Notes: a model not told the origin generated them from the letters alone. Positions 18,588 to 27,323 are shown, counted from the first letter of the stretch. The stretch: 64,000 nt of DNA from Pseudomonas fluorescens HK44 (GCF_000217955.3 NZ_AFOY02000018.1:1-64000); one strand, 5' to 3'. Translations and numbers: made by a program.

Positions 18588-19658
18588 GTGCTTCAACTGT
18601 TCGGTGGCCTGGTCCTGCTGGTCGCCGGCGCCGAGTTACTGGTCCGCGCCGCCGTGCGCCTGGCCGCACGCTTGAAGGTGCGACCACTGATTATCGGCCT
18701 GACCGTCGTAGCCCTCGGCAGCAGCGCGCCGCAAATGGCGGTCAGCCTGCAAGCGACCCTGATGCAAAACACCGACATCGCCGTCGGTAGCGTGATTGGC
18801 AGCAACATCTTCAACATCCTGGTCACCCTCGGACTCTCGGCGCTGATCATCCCGTTGCGGGTCTCCCGGCAATTGGTGCGCCTGGATATTCCGCTGATGA
18901 TCGGCGCCAGCCTGCTGGTGTACGCCCTCGCCTGGAATGAACGGCTGACACCGCTTGACGGCACGATTCTGTTAGCCGCGCTGGTGCTGTACCTCGGGTT
19001 GTTGCTGCATCAGTCACGGCACTCGGTGCGCCCGCACAACACTCCGGCGAGCGGCGACAACGCATCTGGCACGCCATGGTTGAGCAGTGTGTTGCTGATG
19101 CTCACGGGGCTGGCGTTGCTGGTGTTTGCCGGGCATCTACTGCTCAGCGCAGCAGTCGAGGTGGCGACCGAGCTCGGCCTGTCAGAACGCATCATCGGCC
19201 TGACTATCATTGCCGTCAGCACGTCGCTGCCGGAACTCGCCACCTCGCTGATCGCCGCCTTGCGTGGTCAGCGTGACATCGCCGTGGGCAACGTGATCGG
19301 CAGCAACCTGTTCAACCTGCTGGGCGTGCTGGGCGTCACCGCCCTGGTCGCGCCGACGCCGCTGTCGGTATCGCCCAATGCACTGGATTTCGACTTGCCG
19401 GTGCTGCTGGCGGTCAGCGTGCTGTGTTTGCCGATGTTCTATTCAGGCTATCGAATCACCCGCGCCGAAGGCCTGCTGTTTCTGGCTTTGTACCTGGCGT
19501 ATGGGCTGCATGTCGTGTCGTTTACCACGGGCATGCCGCTGGCCGGCAAGCTTGAACACCTGATGCTGTTTTTCGTCCTGCCGGCGCTGGTGACGTTTTT
19601 GCTGTTTACGTCACTGCGCGCCTGGCGCCGCCAACACCACAAGAGGGAATCGCCATGA
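18588..19658 (+). CDS. Calcium/sodium antiporter (CaCA family, YrbG-like)
   Basis: An inner-membrane cation exchanger with about ten membrane segments and the duplicated alpha-repeats of the CaCA family: LTVVALGSSAPQMAVSLQA with GSVIGSNIFNILVTLG in the first half, and LTIIAVSTSLPELATSL with GNVIGSNLFNLLGVLG in the second. Glu in the second repeat (PELATS) is present, while the first has Gln (PQMAVS) where most members have Glu. That substitution may alter ion use. The start given is the first standard codon, a GTG with no ribosome binding site. An ATT at 18555 with GGAG eight bases upstream is an attractive alternative. The stop overlaps the next gene (ATGA). Confidence 0.88.
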   Translation: MLQLFGGLVLLVAGAELLVRAAVRLAARLKVRPLIIGLTVVALGSSAPQMAVSLQATLMQNTDIAVGSVIGSNIFNILVTLGLSALIIPLRVSRQLVRLDIPLMIGASLLVYALAWNERLTPLDGTILLAALVLYLGLLLHQSRHSVRPHNTPASGDNASGTPWLSSVLLMLTGLALLVFAGHLLLSAAVEVATELGLSERIIGLTIIAVSTSLPELATSLIAALRGQRDIAVGNVIGSNLFNLLGVLGVTALVAPTPLSVSPNALDFDLPVLLAVSVLCLPMFYSGYRITRAEGLLFLALYLAYGLHVVSFTTGMPLAGKLEHLMLFFVLPALVTFLLFTSLRAWRRQHHKRESP

Positions 19659-20047
19659 CCGACATACCCGGCTCCAGCAAACCGACCGGCATTGAGGTGC
19701 GCCGCCAGGTCATGGGCGACGCCTTCGTCGACCGCTCCATGGGTAATGCCACCGAACTGACCCGGCCATTTCAGGAGTTCGTCAACGAACACGCCTGGGG
19801 CGCGGTATGGAACCGCGGTGGCCTGGAATTGAAGACCCGCAGCCTGATCACCCTCGCGGCCCTGACCTCGCTCAAGTGCCCGCAAGAACTCAAAGGCCAC
19901 GTGCGCGGCGCGCTGAATAACGGCTGCACGGTCGACGAGATCCGCGAAACGCTGATGCACTGCGCGGTCTACGCCGGCGTACCAGCGGCGATGGAAGCCT
20001 TTCGGGCGGCGCAGGAAGTGATCGACGCGTATCAGCAACCGGAATAA
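19655..20047 (+). CDS. Carboxymuconolactone decarboxylase family protein (PcaC-like)
   Basis: A 130-residue protein of the AhpD/CMD fold. It shows the PcaC-like pattern WNRGGLELKTRSLITLAAL, LKGHVRGALNNGCTVDEI and LMHCAVYAGVPAAMEAFR. The single cysteine in the MHCAVYAG helix lacks the CxxC pair of AhpD peroxidase partners, which favours a decarboxylase-type member. No other protocatechuate genes are nearby, so the exact substrate is unknown. Its ATG overlaps the antiporter stop by four bases, so the two are co-translated. Confidence 0.85.
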   Translation: MTDIPGSSKPTGIEVRRQVMGDAFVDRSMGNATELTRPFQEFVNEHAWGAVWNRGGLELKTRSLITLAALTSLKCPQELKGHVRGALNNGCTVDEIRETLMHCAVYAGVPAAMEAFRAAQEVIDAYQQPE

Positions 20048-20063
20048 ATAGTCGGAGATCGCC

Positions 20064-20125
20064 ATCGCGGGCAAGCCTTGCTCCTACAGAGTTCACATCC
20101 CGTAGGAGCAAGGCTTGCCCGCGAT
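20064..20125. repeat. REPIN with 24-base perfect arms
   Basis: Two perfect inverted copies of a REP (ATCGCGGGCAAGCCTTGCTC... and its reverse complement), each 24 bases, are separated by 14 bases. They lie between the convergent ends of the CMD-family gene and the AEC carrier, so they could also stop or stabilise both transcripts. Confidence 0.85.
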
Positions 20126-20155
20126 TGGCCCTGAAGGGCAATGAAGATCTATCGG

Positions 20156-21097
20156 CTAAATCCACCCGCCCCACTGCAACACAAAGATCCCAAGGTTGGT
20201 GGTGATCGCCGCCATCAACGTGGTGATGACGATGATCGCCGCCGCCAGTTCATGGTTGCCATTGGCCGCCCGGGCCATGACAAAACTGGCAGCGGCGGTC
20301 GGGCTGCCGAAGTACAGGAACAAAATCCCCAACTCCGCCCCGCGAAACCCCCAGAGCCAGGCCCCGAGCGTAGCCAGGATCGGCAAGCCGACCATCTTCA
20401 CCAGACTTGAACTCAACGCCAAATCACCGCTCTTGCGCAACGCCGCCAGCGACAGCGTGCCGCCAATACAGATCAGCGCCAGCGGCAAAGTCATCTGCGC
20501 CAGGTAGTTGCCGGACGTCTCCAGCCAGCCAGGCAAGCCGATCTTGAAATAGGCGAACGGCGCGGCAGATATCACACTGATGATCAACGGATTGCTGAGC
20601 ACGCTTTTGCAGATGCTCCATGGATCCGACTTGATCACCGGGCTGTACACCGCCAGCACGATGGTCGACAGCGTGTTGTAAAACAGGATCACCAGCGCCG
20701 CGAGAATCGCCCCGAGGGAAATCCCGTAGGCGCCGTACATGCTCGCCGCCAGCGCCAGGCCGATGACCCCGTTATTGCCGCGAAACGCGCCTTGGGTGTA
20801 GATCCCGCGATCCTCTTGCGGGCAACGCCAGATCGCCCAGCCCCAGGCAATGGCGAAACACGCCAGGGTCGCCAGTGCGAAGTAGATCAGCAGCGCCGGC
20901 TTCAAGGCCGCGTGCAGGTCGGCGTGCACGATCCCCAGAAACAGCAACGCCGGCATGGTGACGTTGAACACCAGTGCCGAGGCGGTGTGGATAAAGTCGT
21001 CGTTGATCCAGTTGATGCGTTTGAGCAGGACGCCCAAAAACAACATGGCAAAGACTGGCGCGGTGATGGTCAGCGTTTCGAGAAAGATTGCCAGCAT
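20156..21097 (-). CDS. AEC family transporter (auxin efflux carrier-like permease)
   Basis: A 313-residue inner-membrane protein with about ten membrane segments in two halves, typical of the bile/arsenite/riboflavin and AEC superfamily. Recognisable segments are FAMLFLGVLLKRINWIN near the N-terminus, AFRGNNGVIGLALAASMYG in the middle and LICIGGTLSLAAL in the second half. Bacterial AEC members often carry organic acids such as malonate or malate. The substrate here cannot be told from sequence. It lies alone on the minus strand between two REPINs, next to the galactarate genes but probably transcribed separately. Confidence 0.82.
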   Translation of the reverse strand: MLAIFLETLTITAPVFAMLFLGVLLKRINWINDDFIHTASALVFNVTMPALLFLGIVHADLHAALKPALLIYFALATLACFAIAWGWAIWRCPQEDRGIYTQGAFRGNNGVIGLALAASMYGAYGISLGAILAALVILFYNTLSTIVLAVYSPVIKSDPWSICKSVLSNPLIISVISAAPFAYFKIGLPGWLETSGNYLAQMTLPLALICIGGTLSLAALRKSGDLALSSSLVKMVGLPILATLGAWLWGFRGAELGILFLYFGSPTAAASFVMARAANGNHELAAAIIVITTLMAAITTNLGIFVLQWGGWI

Positions 21098-21190
21098 GCC
21101 GGGTGAACCTTGAGGGGCGTCGTTAGGGGGCTAATGATAAGCCACTGAAGACGCTGGCGTCTGGTAGACCGCCATCGTCGGAGCGCCGCC

Positions 21191-21252
21191 CGGAGCAAGC
21201 TCGCTCCCACAAGGATGGCGCTGAACCTGTGGGAGCGAGCCTGCTCGCGATG
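21191..21252. repeat. REPIN downstream of garD
   Basis: Inverted pair: GAGCAAGCTCGCTCCCACA on the left and TGTGGGAGCGAGCCTGCTCG on the right, separated by about 20 bases. It lies just beyond the garD stop (minus strand) and upstream of the AEC gene. Confidence 0.82.
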
Positions 21253-21267
21253 AACGATAACGCGGTC

Positions 21268-22821
21268 CTACGTGATAGGTGCTGGGTTGAACAAGGTAAT
21301 GTCGTTGTGCAGTTTGTGCTGCTCTGCCCAGGTGTGCTTCCTGCCGCTGGCCACGTCCAGGTAGAAGTGAAACAACTCCCAGCCCAACTCTTCGATGGAA
21401 GCGCGTCCCGTGGCTATCCGCCCGGCATCGATGTCGATCAAATCCGGCCAGCGCTGGGCCAGTTCGGTTCGGGTCGAGACCTTGACCACCGGCGCCATCG
21501 CCAGGCCATAAGGCGTGCCGCGCCCGGTGGTGAATACGTGCAGGTTCATCCCGGCCGCCAGTTGCAAGGTGCCGCAGACAAAATCACTGGCCGGCGTCGC
21601 ACAAAAAATCAGCCCTTTGCGCTTGAACCGTTCGCCAGGTCCGAGCACGCCGTTGATCGCGCTGTTGCCGGATTTGACGATCGAGCCCAGGGATTTTTCG
21701 ACAATGTTCGACAACCCGCCTTTCTTGTTGCCAGGCGTCGTGTTGGCACTGCGATCCGCTTCACCTTTGGCCAGGTAACGGTCGTACCAGTCCATTTCGC
21801 GTACCAGCTCTTGTGCGACTTCTTTGCTTTGCGCCCGCGAAGTCAGCAGATAGATCGCATCGCGCACTTCAGTGACTTCGGAAAACATCACCGTCGCCCC
21901 GGCTCTTAGCAACAAATCCGAGGCATAACCCAGCGCCGGGTTGGCGGTGATCCCGGAAAACGCATCACTGCCGCCGCACTGCATGCCGAGGATCAACTCG
22001 GACGCCGGTACGGTTTCGCGGCGGCGCTGATCGAGTTTCTTCAAACGGATTTCAGCCAACGCCATGATCTGCTCGATCATCTCGCTGAAACCATGACTGG
22101 AATCCTGCAAGCGATACAACCACGGCTCGCTGAGGTCCACCGAGCTGTCGTTCTCGTGCATCACCTGCCCGGCCTGCAATTTCTCGCAGCCCAGACTGAT
22201 CACCAACGCTTCGCCGCCCAGGTTCGGGTTGCGCGCCAGGTTGCGCACAGTGCGGATCGGGATGTAGGCGTCGGTGGCGGTAATCGCCACGCCGCAGCCG
22301 TAACTGTGGGTCAACGCGATCACGTCATCGACGTGCGGGTACTTGGGCAGCAACTCATCCTTGATGCGCTTGACCGCATGGTCGAGCACCCCGGTTACGC
22401 ATTGCACCGTGGTAGTAATCCCCAGGATATTGCGCGTACCGACGGTACCGTCGGCATTGCGATAACCCTCGAAGGTGAAACCTTCCAGCGGCGCTTGTGC
22501 AGCCGGCACCTCGGTGGACAGCGGCAGGCTGTCCAGCGGCGGCGCAGTGGGCATGCGCAGTTGATCTTCCTTGACCCAACTGCCACGCGCGATCGGCTGC
22601 AAGGCGTAACCGATGGTCTGGCCGTAACGAATCACCTGGCCGCCTTCGGGGATGTCCTCCAGCGTCACCTTGTGGCTCTGCGGCACGAACTCCACGGTCA
22701 CCAATCCGTCCGGGAACTCGGTGCCGGCCGGTACGCCCTGGTCATTGACCACGATCACCACGTTGTCGCGCTCGTGCAGCCGGATGTAGCGCGGCGAATC
22801 GGAATGTTCAATCAACTGCAT
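21268..22821 (-). CDS. garD: Galactarate dehydratase GarD
   Basis: GarD dehydrates meso-galactarate to 5-dehydro-4-deoxy-D-glucarate. The 517-residue protein has an N-terminal SAF domain (residues 1-100, with NVVIVVNDQGVPAGTEFPDG) and the C-terminal UxaA/GarD dehydratase body (GYRNADGTVGTRNILGI, LTHSYGCGVAI, LGMQCGGSDAFSGITANPALG). Conserved His and Cys residues in HSYGCG and MQCGGSD are those expected for the metal site. It is the last gene of the kdgD-ALDH-permease-garD series and follows the permease after 11 bases. Confidence 0.95.
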   Translation of the reverse strand: MQLIEHSDSPRYIRLHERDNVVIVVNDQGVPAGTEFPDGLVTVEFVPQSHKVTLEDIPEGGQVIRYGQTIGYALQPIARGSWVKEDQLRMPTAPPLDSLPLSTEVPAAQAPLEGFTFEGYRNADGTVGTRNILGITTTVQCVTGVLDHAVKRIKDELLPKYPHVDDVIALTHSYGCGVAITATDAYIPIRTVRNLARNPNLGGEALVISLGCEKLQAGQVMHENDSSVDLSEPWLYRLQDSSHGFSEMIEQIMALAEIRLKKLDQRRRETVPASELILGMQCGGSDAFSGITANPALGYASDLLLRAGATVMFSEVTEVRDAIYLLTSRAQSKEVAQELVREMDWYDRYLAKGEADRSANTTPGNKKGGLSNIVEKSLGSIVKSGNSAINGVLGPGERFKRKGLIFCATPASDFVCGTLQLAAGMNLHVFTTGRGTPYGLAMAPVVKVSTRTELAQRWPDLIDIDAGRIATGRASIEELGWELFHFYLDVASGRKHTWAEQHKLHNDITLFNPAPIT

Positions 22822-22832
22822 GACGCCGCTCC

Positions 22833-24194
22833 TCAGGAATGCGCTTGAGACAATTTGTTAGTCAGTTCGGAGCCATTGGCGGGTGGCTCTTTGAGTACCA
22901 CGCGTTTGATCGGCCCGACGATCACCAGGTAGCTGAACACCGCGACCAGCGCGTTGCAGCCGACAAACACCAGCGCCCATTTGAACGACCCGGTGGTACT
23001 GATGATGTAGCCAATCACGATCGGTGTAGTGATCGACGCGATATTGCCGAACATGTTGAACAGCCCGCCACTCAAGCCCGCGATCTGTTTTGGCGACGTG
23101 TCGGAAACCACCGCCCAACCCAATGCGCCCACGCCTTTGCCGAAGAAGGCCAGGGCCATGAAGCCCACGACGATCCATTCGATGTCCACGTAGTTGCAGG
23201 CCACGATACTGGTCGACAGCAACAGCCCACCGATGATCGGCGCCTTGCGGGCAAACGTCAGCGAGTGGCCCTTGCGCAGCAAGTAGTCGGAAATGAGCCC
23301 GCCCAGCACCCCACCGATAAACCCGCAGATGGCCGGCAGCGAGGCAATGAAACCGGCTTTGAGAATGGTCATGCCGCGTTCCTGCACCAGGTACACCGGG
23401 AACCAGGTCAGGAAGAAATAAGTGATGCCGTTGATGCAGTACTGCCCCAGGTACACGCCCAGCATCATGCGATTGCTCAGCAATTGGCGCACGTAATCCC
23501 ACTTTGGTCCGTCGCTGCGCTTGCCCTGATTCTGATCCATGTCGACCAGACCACCGTTGTCGGCGATGTGCTTGAACTCGGCGTCATTGATCATCGGGTG
23601 CTGGCGCGGGCTGTGGATAATTTTCAACCAGATCAGCGAGAACACGATGCCGATCCCGCCCATCACCATAAACACGTGCTGCCAGCCGAAGGTGTAAACG
23701 ATCCAGCCCATCAGCGGCGCAAAGATCACCGTGGCGAAGTATTGCGCCGAGTTGAAGATCGCCGAGGCGGTGCCGCGTTCGGCGGTTGGAAACCAGGCTG
23801 CAACGATGCGTGCGTTACCGGGGAAGGATGGCGCTTCGGCCAGGCCCACCAGAAAGCGCAGCATGAACAGCGCGACGATGGCGGTGGAGACACCGAACTC
23901 ACCGACATAGCCTTGCAGCACGGTGAACAGCGACCAGGTGAAGATGCTCAGGGCATAGACTTTTTTTGAACCGAAGCGGTCAAGCAGCCAGCCGCCAGGG
24001 ATCTGACCGGCCACGTAGGCCCAACCGAATGCAGAGAAAATGTAGCCGAGGGTGACGGCGTCGATGCCCAGGTCCTTTTGCAGGCTGGAGCCGGCAATGG
24101 CGATGGTGGCACGGTCGGCGTAGTTGATCGTGGTCACCAGAAACAGCATGAGCAGGATTAAATAGCGGACGTGGGTCGGCTTGGTCGCTTGCAT
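22833..24194 (-). CDS. MFS transporter, glucarate/galactarate permease (GudP-like)
   Basis: A 453-residue major facilitator with 12 predicted membrane segments and anion:cation symporter family signatures: TTINYADRATIAIAGSSLQ in TM1, GWAYVAGQIPGGWLLDRFGSKKVY after TM2, and RFLVGLAEAPSFPGNARIVAAWFP around TM4-5. The Asn-Tyr-Ala-Asp-Arg motif is typical of the GudP/GarP hexarate carriers. Its place inside the galactarate operon supports uptake of galactarate and/or glucarate. A REP palindrome lies in the 103-base gap before it. Confidence 0.9.
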   Translation of the reverse strand: MQATKPTHVRYLILLMLFLVTTINYADRATIAIAGSSLQKDLGIDAVTLGYIFSAFGWAYVAGQIPGGWLLDRFGSKKVYALSIFTWSLFTVLQGYVGEFGVSTAIVALFMLRFLVGLAEAPSFPGNARIVAAWFPTAERGTASAIFNSAQYFATVIFAPLMGWIVYTFGWQHVFMVMGGIGIVFSLIWLKIIHSPRQHPMINDAEFKHIADNGGLVDMDQNQGKRSDGPKWDYVRQLLSNRMMLGVYLGQYCINGITYFFLTWFPVYLVQERGMTILKAGFIASLPAICGFIGGVLGGLISDYLLRKGHSLTFARKAPIIGGLLLSTSIVACNYVDIEWIVVGFMALAFFGKGVGALGWAVVSDTSPKQIAGLSGGLFNMFGNIASITTPIVIGYIISTTGSFKWALVFVGCNALVAVFSYLVIVGPIKRVVLKEPPANGSELTNKLSQAHS

Positions 24195-24251
24195 GTAGAT
24201 GTACTCCCACTAATTATTTTTTTTGCGGGTAATCGTTTTATTTTTTGCTTT

Positions 24252-24281
24252 CTGTGGGAGCGAGCTTGCTCGCTCCCACAG
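24252..24281. repeat. REP perfect palindrome inside the galactarate operon
   Basis: CTGTGGGAGCGAG and CTCGCTCCCACAG form a perfect hairpin with a four-base loop in the gap between the aldehyde dehydrogenase and permease genes. Such intra-operon REPs can set differential mRNA stability. Confidence 0.85.
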
Positions 24282-24297
24282 AAGACAGTGGTGCGTG

Positions 24298-25743
24298 TTA
24301 CGAACCGATATAGGAAGTCTTCACCACGGTGTAGAACTCCTGTGCATAGCGACCTTGCTCTCGCGACCCATAGGATGAACCTTTTCGGCCACCAAACGGC
24401 ACGTGGTAATCCACACCGGCAGTCGGCAGATTGACCATCACCATCCCGGCCTGGGAGTGGCGCTTGAAGTGGTTGGCATACTTCAACGACGTGGTGGCGA
24501 TACCCGCCGACAAACCGAATTCGGTGTCGTTGGCCATCGCCAGCGCCGCGTCGTAATCGGCCACCCGAACGATGTTCGCCACTGGGCCGAAGATCTCTTC
24601 GCGGCTGATACGCATGGCCGCTTCGCTGTCGGCAAACAGCGTAGGCGCCAGGTAATAGCCTTCGGTGTCGCAGGTCACCAGGCCACCGCCGCTGACCAGT
24701 CGCGCACCTTCGGACTGGCCGATGTCGATGTACTTCAGGTCCTGTTCCAGTTGTGCCTGGGAAACCACCGGGCCGATGTCGGTGCCGCTCTTCAAGGCAT
24801 GCCCGACCTTGATCGACTTCATCCGCTCAGCCATGGCCTCGACGAATTTGTCGTGAATCCCGGCAGTGACGATCAAGCGGCTCGAGGCCGTGCAACGCTG
24901 GCCGGTGGAATAAAATGCACTCTGCACCGACAGCTCGACGGCTTGCTTGAGATCGGCGTCGTCGAGAATGATCTGCGGGTTCTTGCCACCCATTTCCAAC
25001 TGAACCTTGGCCTGACGCGACACACAGTTGACCGCGATCTGCCGGCCTACGCCCACCGAGCCGGTGAAGCTGATGCCATCGACTTTCGGGCTGTTGACCA
25101 TGGCGTCGCCGATCACTCGACCGCTGCCCATCACCAGGTTGAACACCCCGGCCGGGAAACCTGCCCGGGAAATGATTTCAGCCAGCGCCCAGGCGCAACC
25201 GGGCACCAGTTCTGCCGGCTTGAGCACCACGCAGTTGCCGTAGGCCAACGCCGGGGCGATCTTCCACGCCGGGATCGCAATCGGGAAGTTCCACGGCGTG
25301 ATCAAGCCGACCACACCCAGGGCTTCGCGGGTGACTTCGACGTTGACGCCAGGACGCACCGACGGCAGGTAATCGCCGGACAGGCGCAGGCATTCACCGG
25401 CGAAAAACTTGAAGATGTTGCCGGCACGAGACACTTCGCCGATGGCCTCGGGCAGGGTCTTGCCCTCTTCCCGCGCCAGCAAGGTGCCGAGTTCTTCGCG
25501 ACGCGCGAGGATTTCGCTGCCGACTTTATCCAGCGCATCGCTGCGTGCCTGAATGCCTGAAGTCGACCAGGCCGGGAATGCAGCACGAGCGGCATCAATG
25601 GCGGCGTTCACTTGGGCCAGATCAGCCTTGGCGTATTCGCCAATGACATCGGACAACTCGGACGGGTTGATATTGGCCGAGTACTCGGCACCCGCGCCCC
25701 ATTGGCCGTCGATGTAGTTGTCGTATCGTTTTACGTCTGCCAC
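24298..25743 (-). CDS. Alpha-ketoglutaric semialdehyde dehydrogenase
   Basis: An NAD(P)-dependent aldehyde dehydrogenase of 481 residues. Catalytic Cys284 sits in FYSTGQRCTASSRL and general-base Glu250 in KVQLEMGGKNP. The cofactor loop is FTGSVGVGRQIA. The pathway position, directly after KdgD, points to oxidation of 2,5-dioxopentanoate to 2-oxoglutarate, the last step of glucarate/galactarate breakdown. Substrate is inferred from context because related dehydrogenases look very similar. It follows kdgD after 74 bases that contain a terminator-like hairpin. Confidence 0.9.
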   Translation of the reverse strand: MADVKRYDNYIDGQWGAGAEYSANINPSELSDVIGEYAKADLAQVNAAIDAARAAFPAWSTSGIQARSDALDKVGSEILARREELGTLLAREEGKTLPEAIGEVSRAGNIFKFFAGECLRLSGDYLPSVRPGVNVEVTREALGVVGLITPWNFPIAIPAWKIAPALAYGNCVVLKPAELVPGCAWALAEIISRAGFPAGVFNLVMGSGRVIGDAMVNSPKVDGISFTGSVGVGRQIAVNCVSRQAKVQLEMGGKNPQIILDDADLKQAVELSVQSAFYSTGQRCTASSRLIVTAGIHDKFVEAMAERMKSIKVGHALKSGTDIGPVVSQAQLEQDLKYIDIGQSEGARLVSGGGLVTCDTEGYYLAPTLFADSEAAMRISREEIFGPVANIVRVADYDAALAMANDTEFGLSAGIATTSLKYANHFKRHSQAGMVMVNLPTAGVDYHVPFGGRKGSSYGSREQGRYAQEFYTVVKTSYIGS

Positions 25744-25773
25744 AGCGCTTTCCCCTTAACAGAAGTCTTTACA

Positions 25774-25800
25774 CAAAAAGCCGCCGATTGCTCAGCGGCC
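25774..25800 (-). terminator. Terminator-like hairpin between kdgD and the dehydrogenase gene
   Basis: On the minus strand GCCGCTGAGC...GGCGGC is followed by CTTTTTGTGT, the layout of an intrinsic terminator just after the kdgD stop. As the downstream genes belong to the same pathway it is probably leaky, giving more kdgD message than distal message. Confidence 0.7.
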
Positions 25801-25817
25801 CTGATTGATTCAACGGG

Positions 25818-26729
25818 TTATTGCGCGCCTTGCTTGTCCATCAACGCCGCGAGCATTTCGAACTCTTCTGGCGTCAGGTCAGTCAGCGGGGTACGTACGG
25901 GACCGGCATCGTAGCCGGCGATTTTCGCGCCCGCCTTGACGATGCTCACCGCGTAACCGGCCTTGCGGTTACGGATGTCCAGGTAAGGCAGGAAGAAGTC
26001 ATCGATCAGTTTGCCGACGGTAGCGTGATCGTCGCGGGCGATGGCGTGGTAGAAATCCATCGCCATTTTCGGCAGGAAGTTGAACACCGCCGAGGAATAG
26101 ACCGGAACGCCCAGCGCCTTATAAGCCGCGGCATAGACTTCGGCAGTCGGCAGACCACCCAGGTAGCTGAAGCGATCACCGAGGCGGCGACGGATCGACA
26201 CCATCAACTCGATATCGCCCAGGCCATCCTTGTAGCCGATCAGGTTCGGGCAGCGTTCAGCCAGGCGTTCCAACAGCGGCGCGGTCAGGCGGCAGACATT
26301 GCGGTTGTAAACCACCACACCGATCTTCACCGATTTGCACACGGCTTCAACGTGGGCGGCAACGCCGTCCTGACTGGCTTCAGTCAAGTAGTGCGGCAGC
26401 AGCAGCAAGCCTTTGGCGCCCAGGCGCTCGGCTTCTTGAGCGTATTCGATGGCCTGACGGGTAGAACCACCGACACCGGCCAGAATCGGCACGCTGCTGG
26501 CGCAGGTGTCGACCGCGGTCTTGATGATTTCCGAATATTCGCTGGCCGCCAGGGAAAAGAACTCACCGGTGCCGCCTGCGGCGAACAAAGCCGAAGCACC
26601 GTATGGGGCCAGCCATTCGAGACGTTTGATGTAGCCCGCGCGATGGAAATCGCCCTGAGCATTGAAATCGGTAACCGGGAAGGACAGCAAACCGGAGGAG
26701 AGGATGGACTTCAGTTCTTGTGGATTCAT
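25818..26729 (-). CDS. kdgD: 5-dehydro-4-deoxyglucarate dehydratase KdgD
   Basis: KdgD removes water and CO2 from 5-dehydro-4-deoxyglucarate to give 2,5-dioxopentanoate. The 303-residue TIM-barrel of the DapA family has the Schiff-base Lys167 (NLIGYKDGLGDIE) and Tyr141 (VVVYNRN), with the substrate carboxylate motif AAGGTGEFFSL. It is the first gene of the operon. A perfect inverted repeat at 26785-26808, upstream of its start, is the probable regulator site. Confidence 0.95.
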   Translation of the reverse strand: MNPQELKSILSSGLLSFPVTDFNAQGDFHRAGYIKRLEWLAPYGASALFAAGGTGEFFSLAASEYSEIIKTAVDTCASSVPILAGVGGSTRQAIEYAQEAERLGAKGLLLLPHYLTEASQDGVAAHVEAVCKSVKIGVVVYNRNVCRLTAPLLERLAERCPNLIGYKDGLGDIELMVSIRRRLGDRFSYLGGLPTAEVYAAAYKALGVPVYSSAVFNFLPKMAMDFYHAIARDDHATVGKLIDDFFLPYLDIRNRKAGYAVSIVKAGAKIAGYDAGPVRTPLTDLTPEEFEMLAALMDKQGAQ

Positions 26730-26784
26730 TATTCGAACACCCTGGACACACGTTGTGATGAGAAAACCCGCTCAGCTCTCGCCG

Positions 26785-26808
26785 AAGTTGTATGTCATCG
26801 TACAACTT
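26785..26808. promoter_or_regulatory. Inverted repeat operator upstream of kdgD
   Basis: Perfect 8-base arms AAGTTGTA and TACAACTT flank an 8-base spacer. The reverse-complement half AGTTGTACGAT recurs upstream of the GntR regulator at 28171-28181. A shared motif at the two promoters is what an autoregulated FadR-type repressor would give. Confidence 0.6.
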
Positions 26809-26855
26809 AAAATACAACCGTCAACTGCATTTCATCGTCTGACGGAAAACCACAT

Positions 26856-27023
26856 CGGCCCTGGTCGATTTACGCCGAGCTGAGCGAACGCTTCCAGCCG
26901 ACGCTGGACGTGCCGGGTAACGGCACCTCACGGAACATCTCCCGTCAGTTGCGCGGCGGCTCACCGCAGCTGATCGGCTCGATCGACACGCACTCCACCC
27001 GCTTCATTGACCGTAATGCCTGA
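26856..27023 (+). pseudogene. C-terminal remnant of an unidentified gene
   Basis: An open frame without a start, ending at TGA 27021. It has natural-looking content (WSIYAELSERFQPTLDVPGN, then GGSPQLIGSIDTHSTRFIDR) and high-GC coding bias. The upstream flank switches abruptly to AT-rich promoter sequence around 26850, so the 5' part is deleted. I do not recognise the family. A good ribosome binding site and a second open frame follow at once, as if a two-gene operon had been mostly removed. Confidence 0.45.
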
Positions 27024-27037
27024 TAAGGAAATCATCG

Positions 27038-27240
27038 ATGACCATCAACCTGAAACTCGAACTGGCCTCGGGCCAATCCCTCAACGGCGCCCCGCTGGAA
27101 TTGCTGGCCAACGGCGTACCGGTTGCTCGGGCGATTGTGGATGACAAGGGGCATGTGACGTTTGACGCCAAGCTCGGAGTAGGGAAACTGTTCGATCCTG
27201 AGGACTGGCTGAGGTTATTGCGAGATGGCTGCCGGCCCTT
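27038..27240 (+). pseudogene. Truncated small gene of unknown function
   Basis: Starts at ATG 27038 with AAGGA at good spacing and encodes MTINLKLELASGQSLNGAPL and onward, a beta-strand-rich pattern (VPVARAIVDDKGHVTFDAKL) that suggests a small Ig-like or carboxypeptidase-regulatory-like fold. At about 27241 the frame runs into a REP palindrome and continues only by chance into the antisense of the GntR gene, so the real 3' end is lost. The family is not recognised. Confidence 0.4.
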
Positions 27241-27323
27241 TCGCGAGCAAGCTCGCACACTAGATCGACGTTGTACTCAGATTCTGTGTACGGCAAAGAG
27301 CCAATGTGCGAGCTTGCTCGCGA
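27241..27323. repeat. REPIN
   Basis: Arms TCGCGAGCAAGCTCGCACA and TGTGCGAGCTTGCTCGCGA are perfect inverted copies separated by about 45 bases. The spacer contains TGTGTACGGCA, also found beside the REP at 34410, so REPIN spacers here share sequence. Confidence 0.82.
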
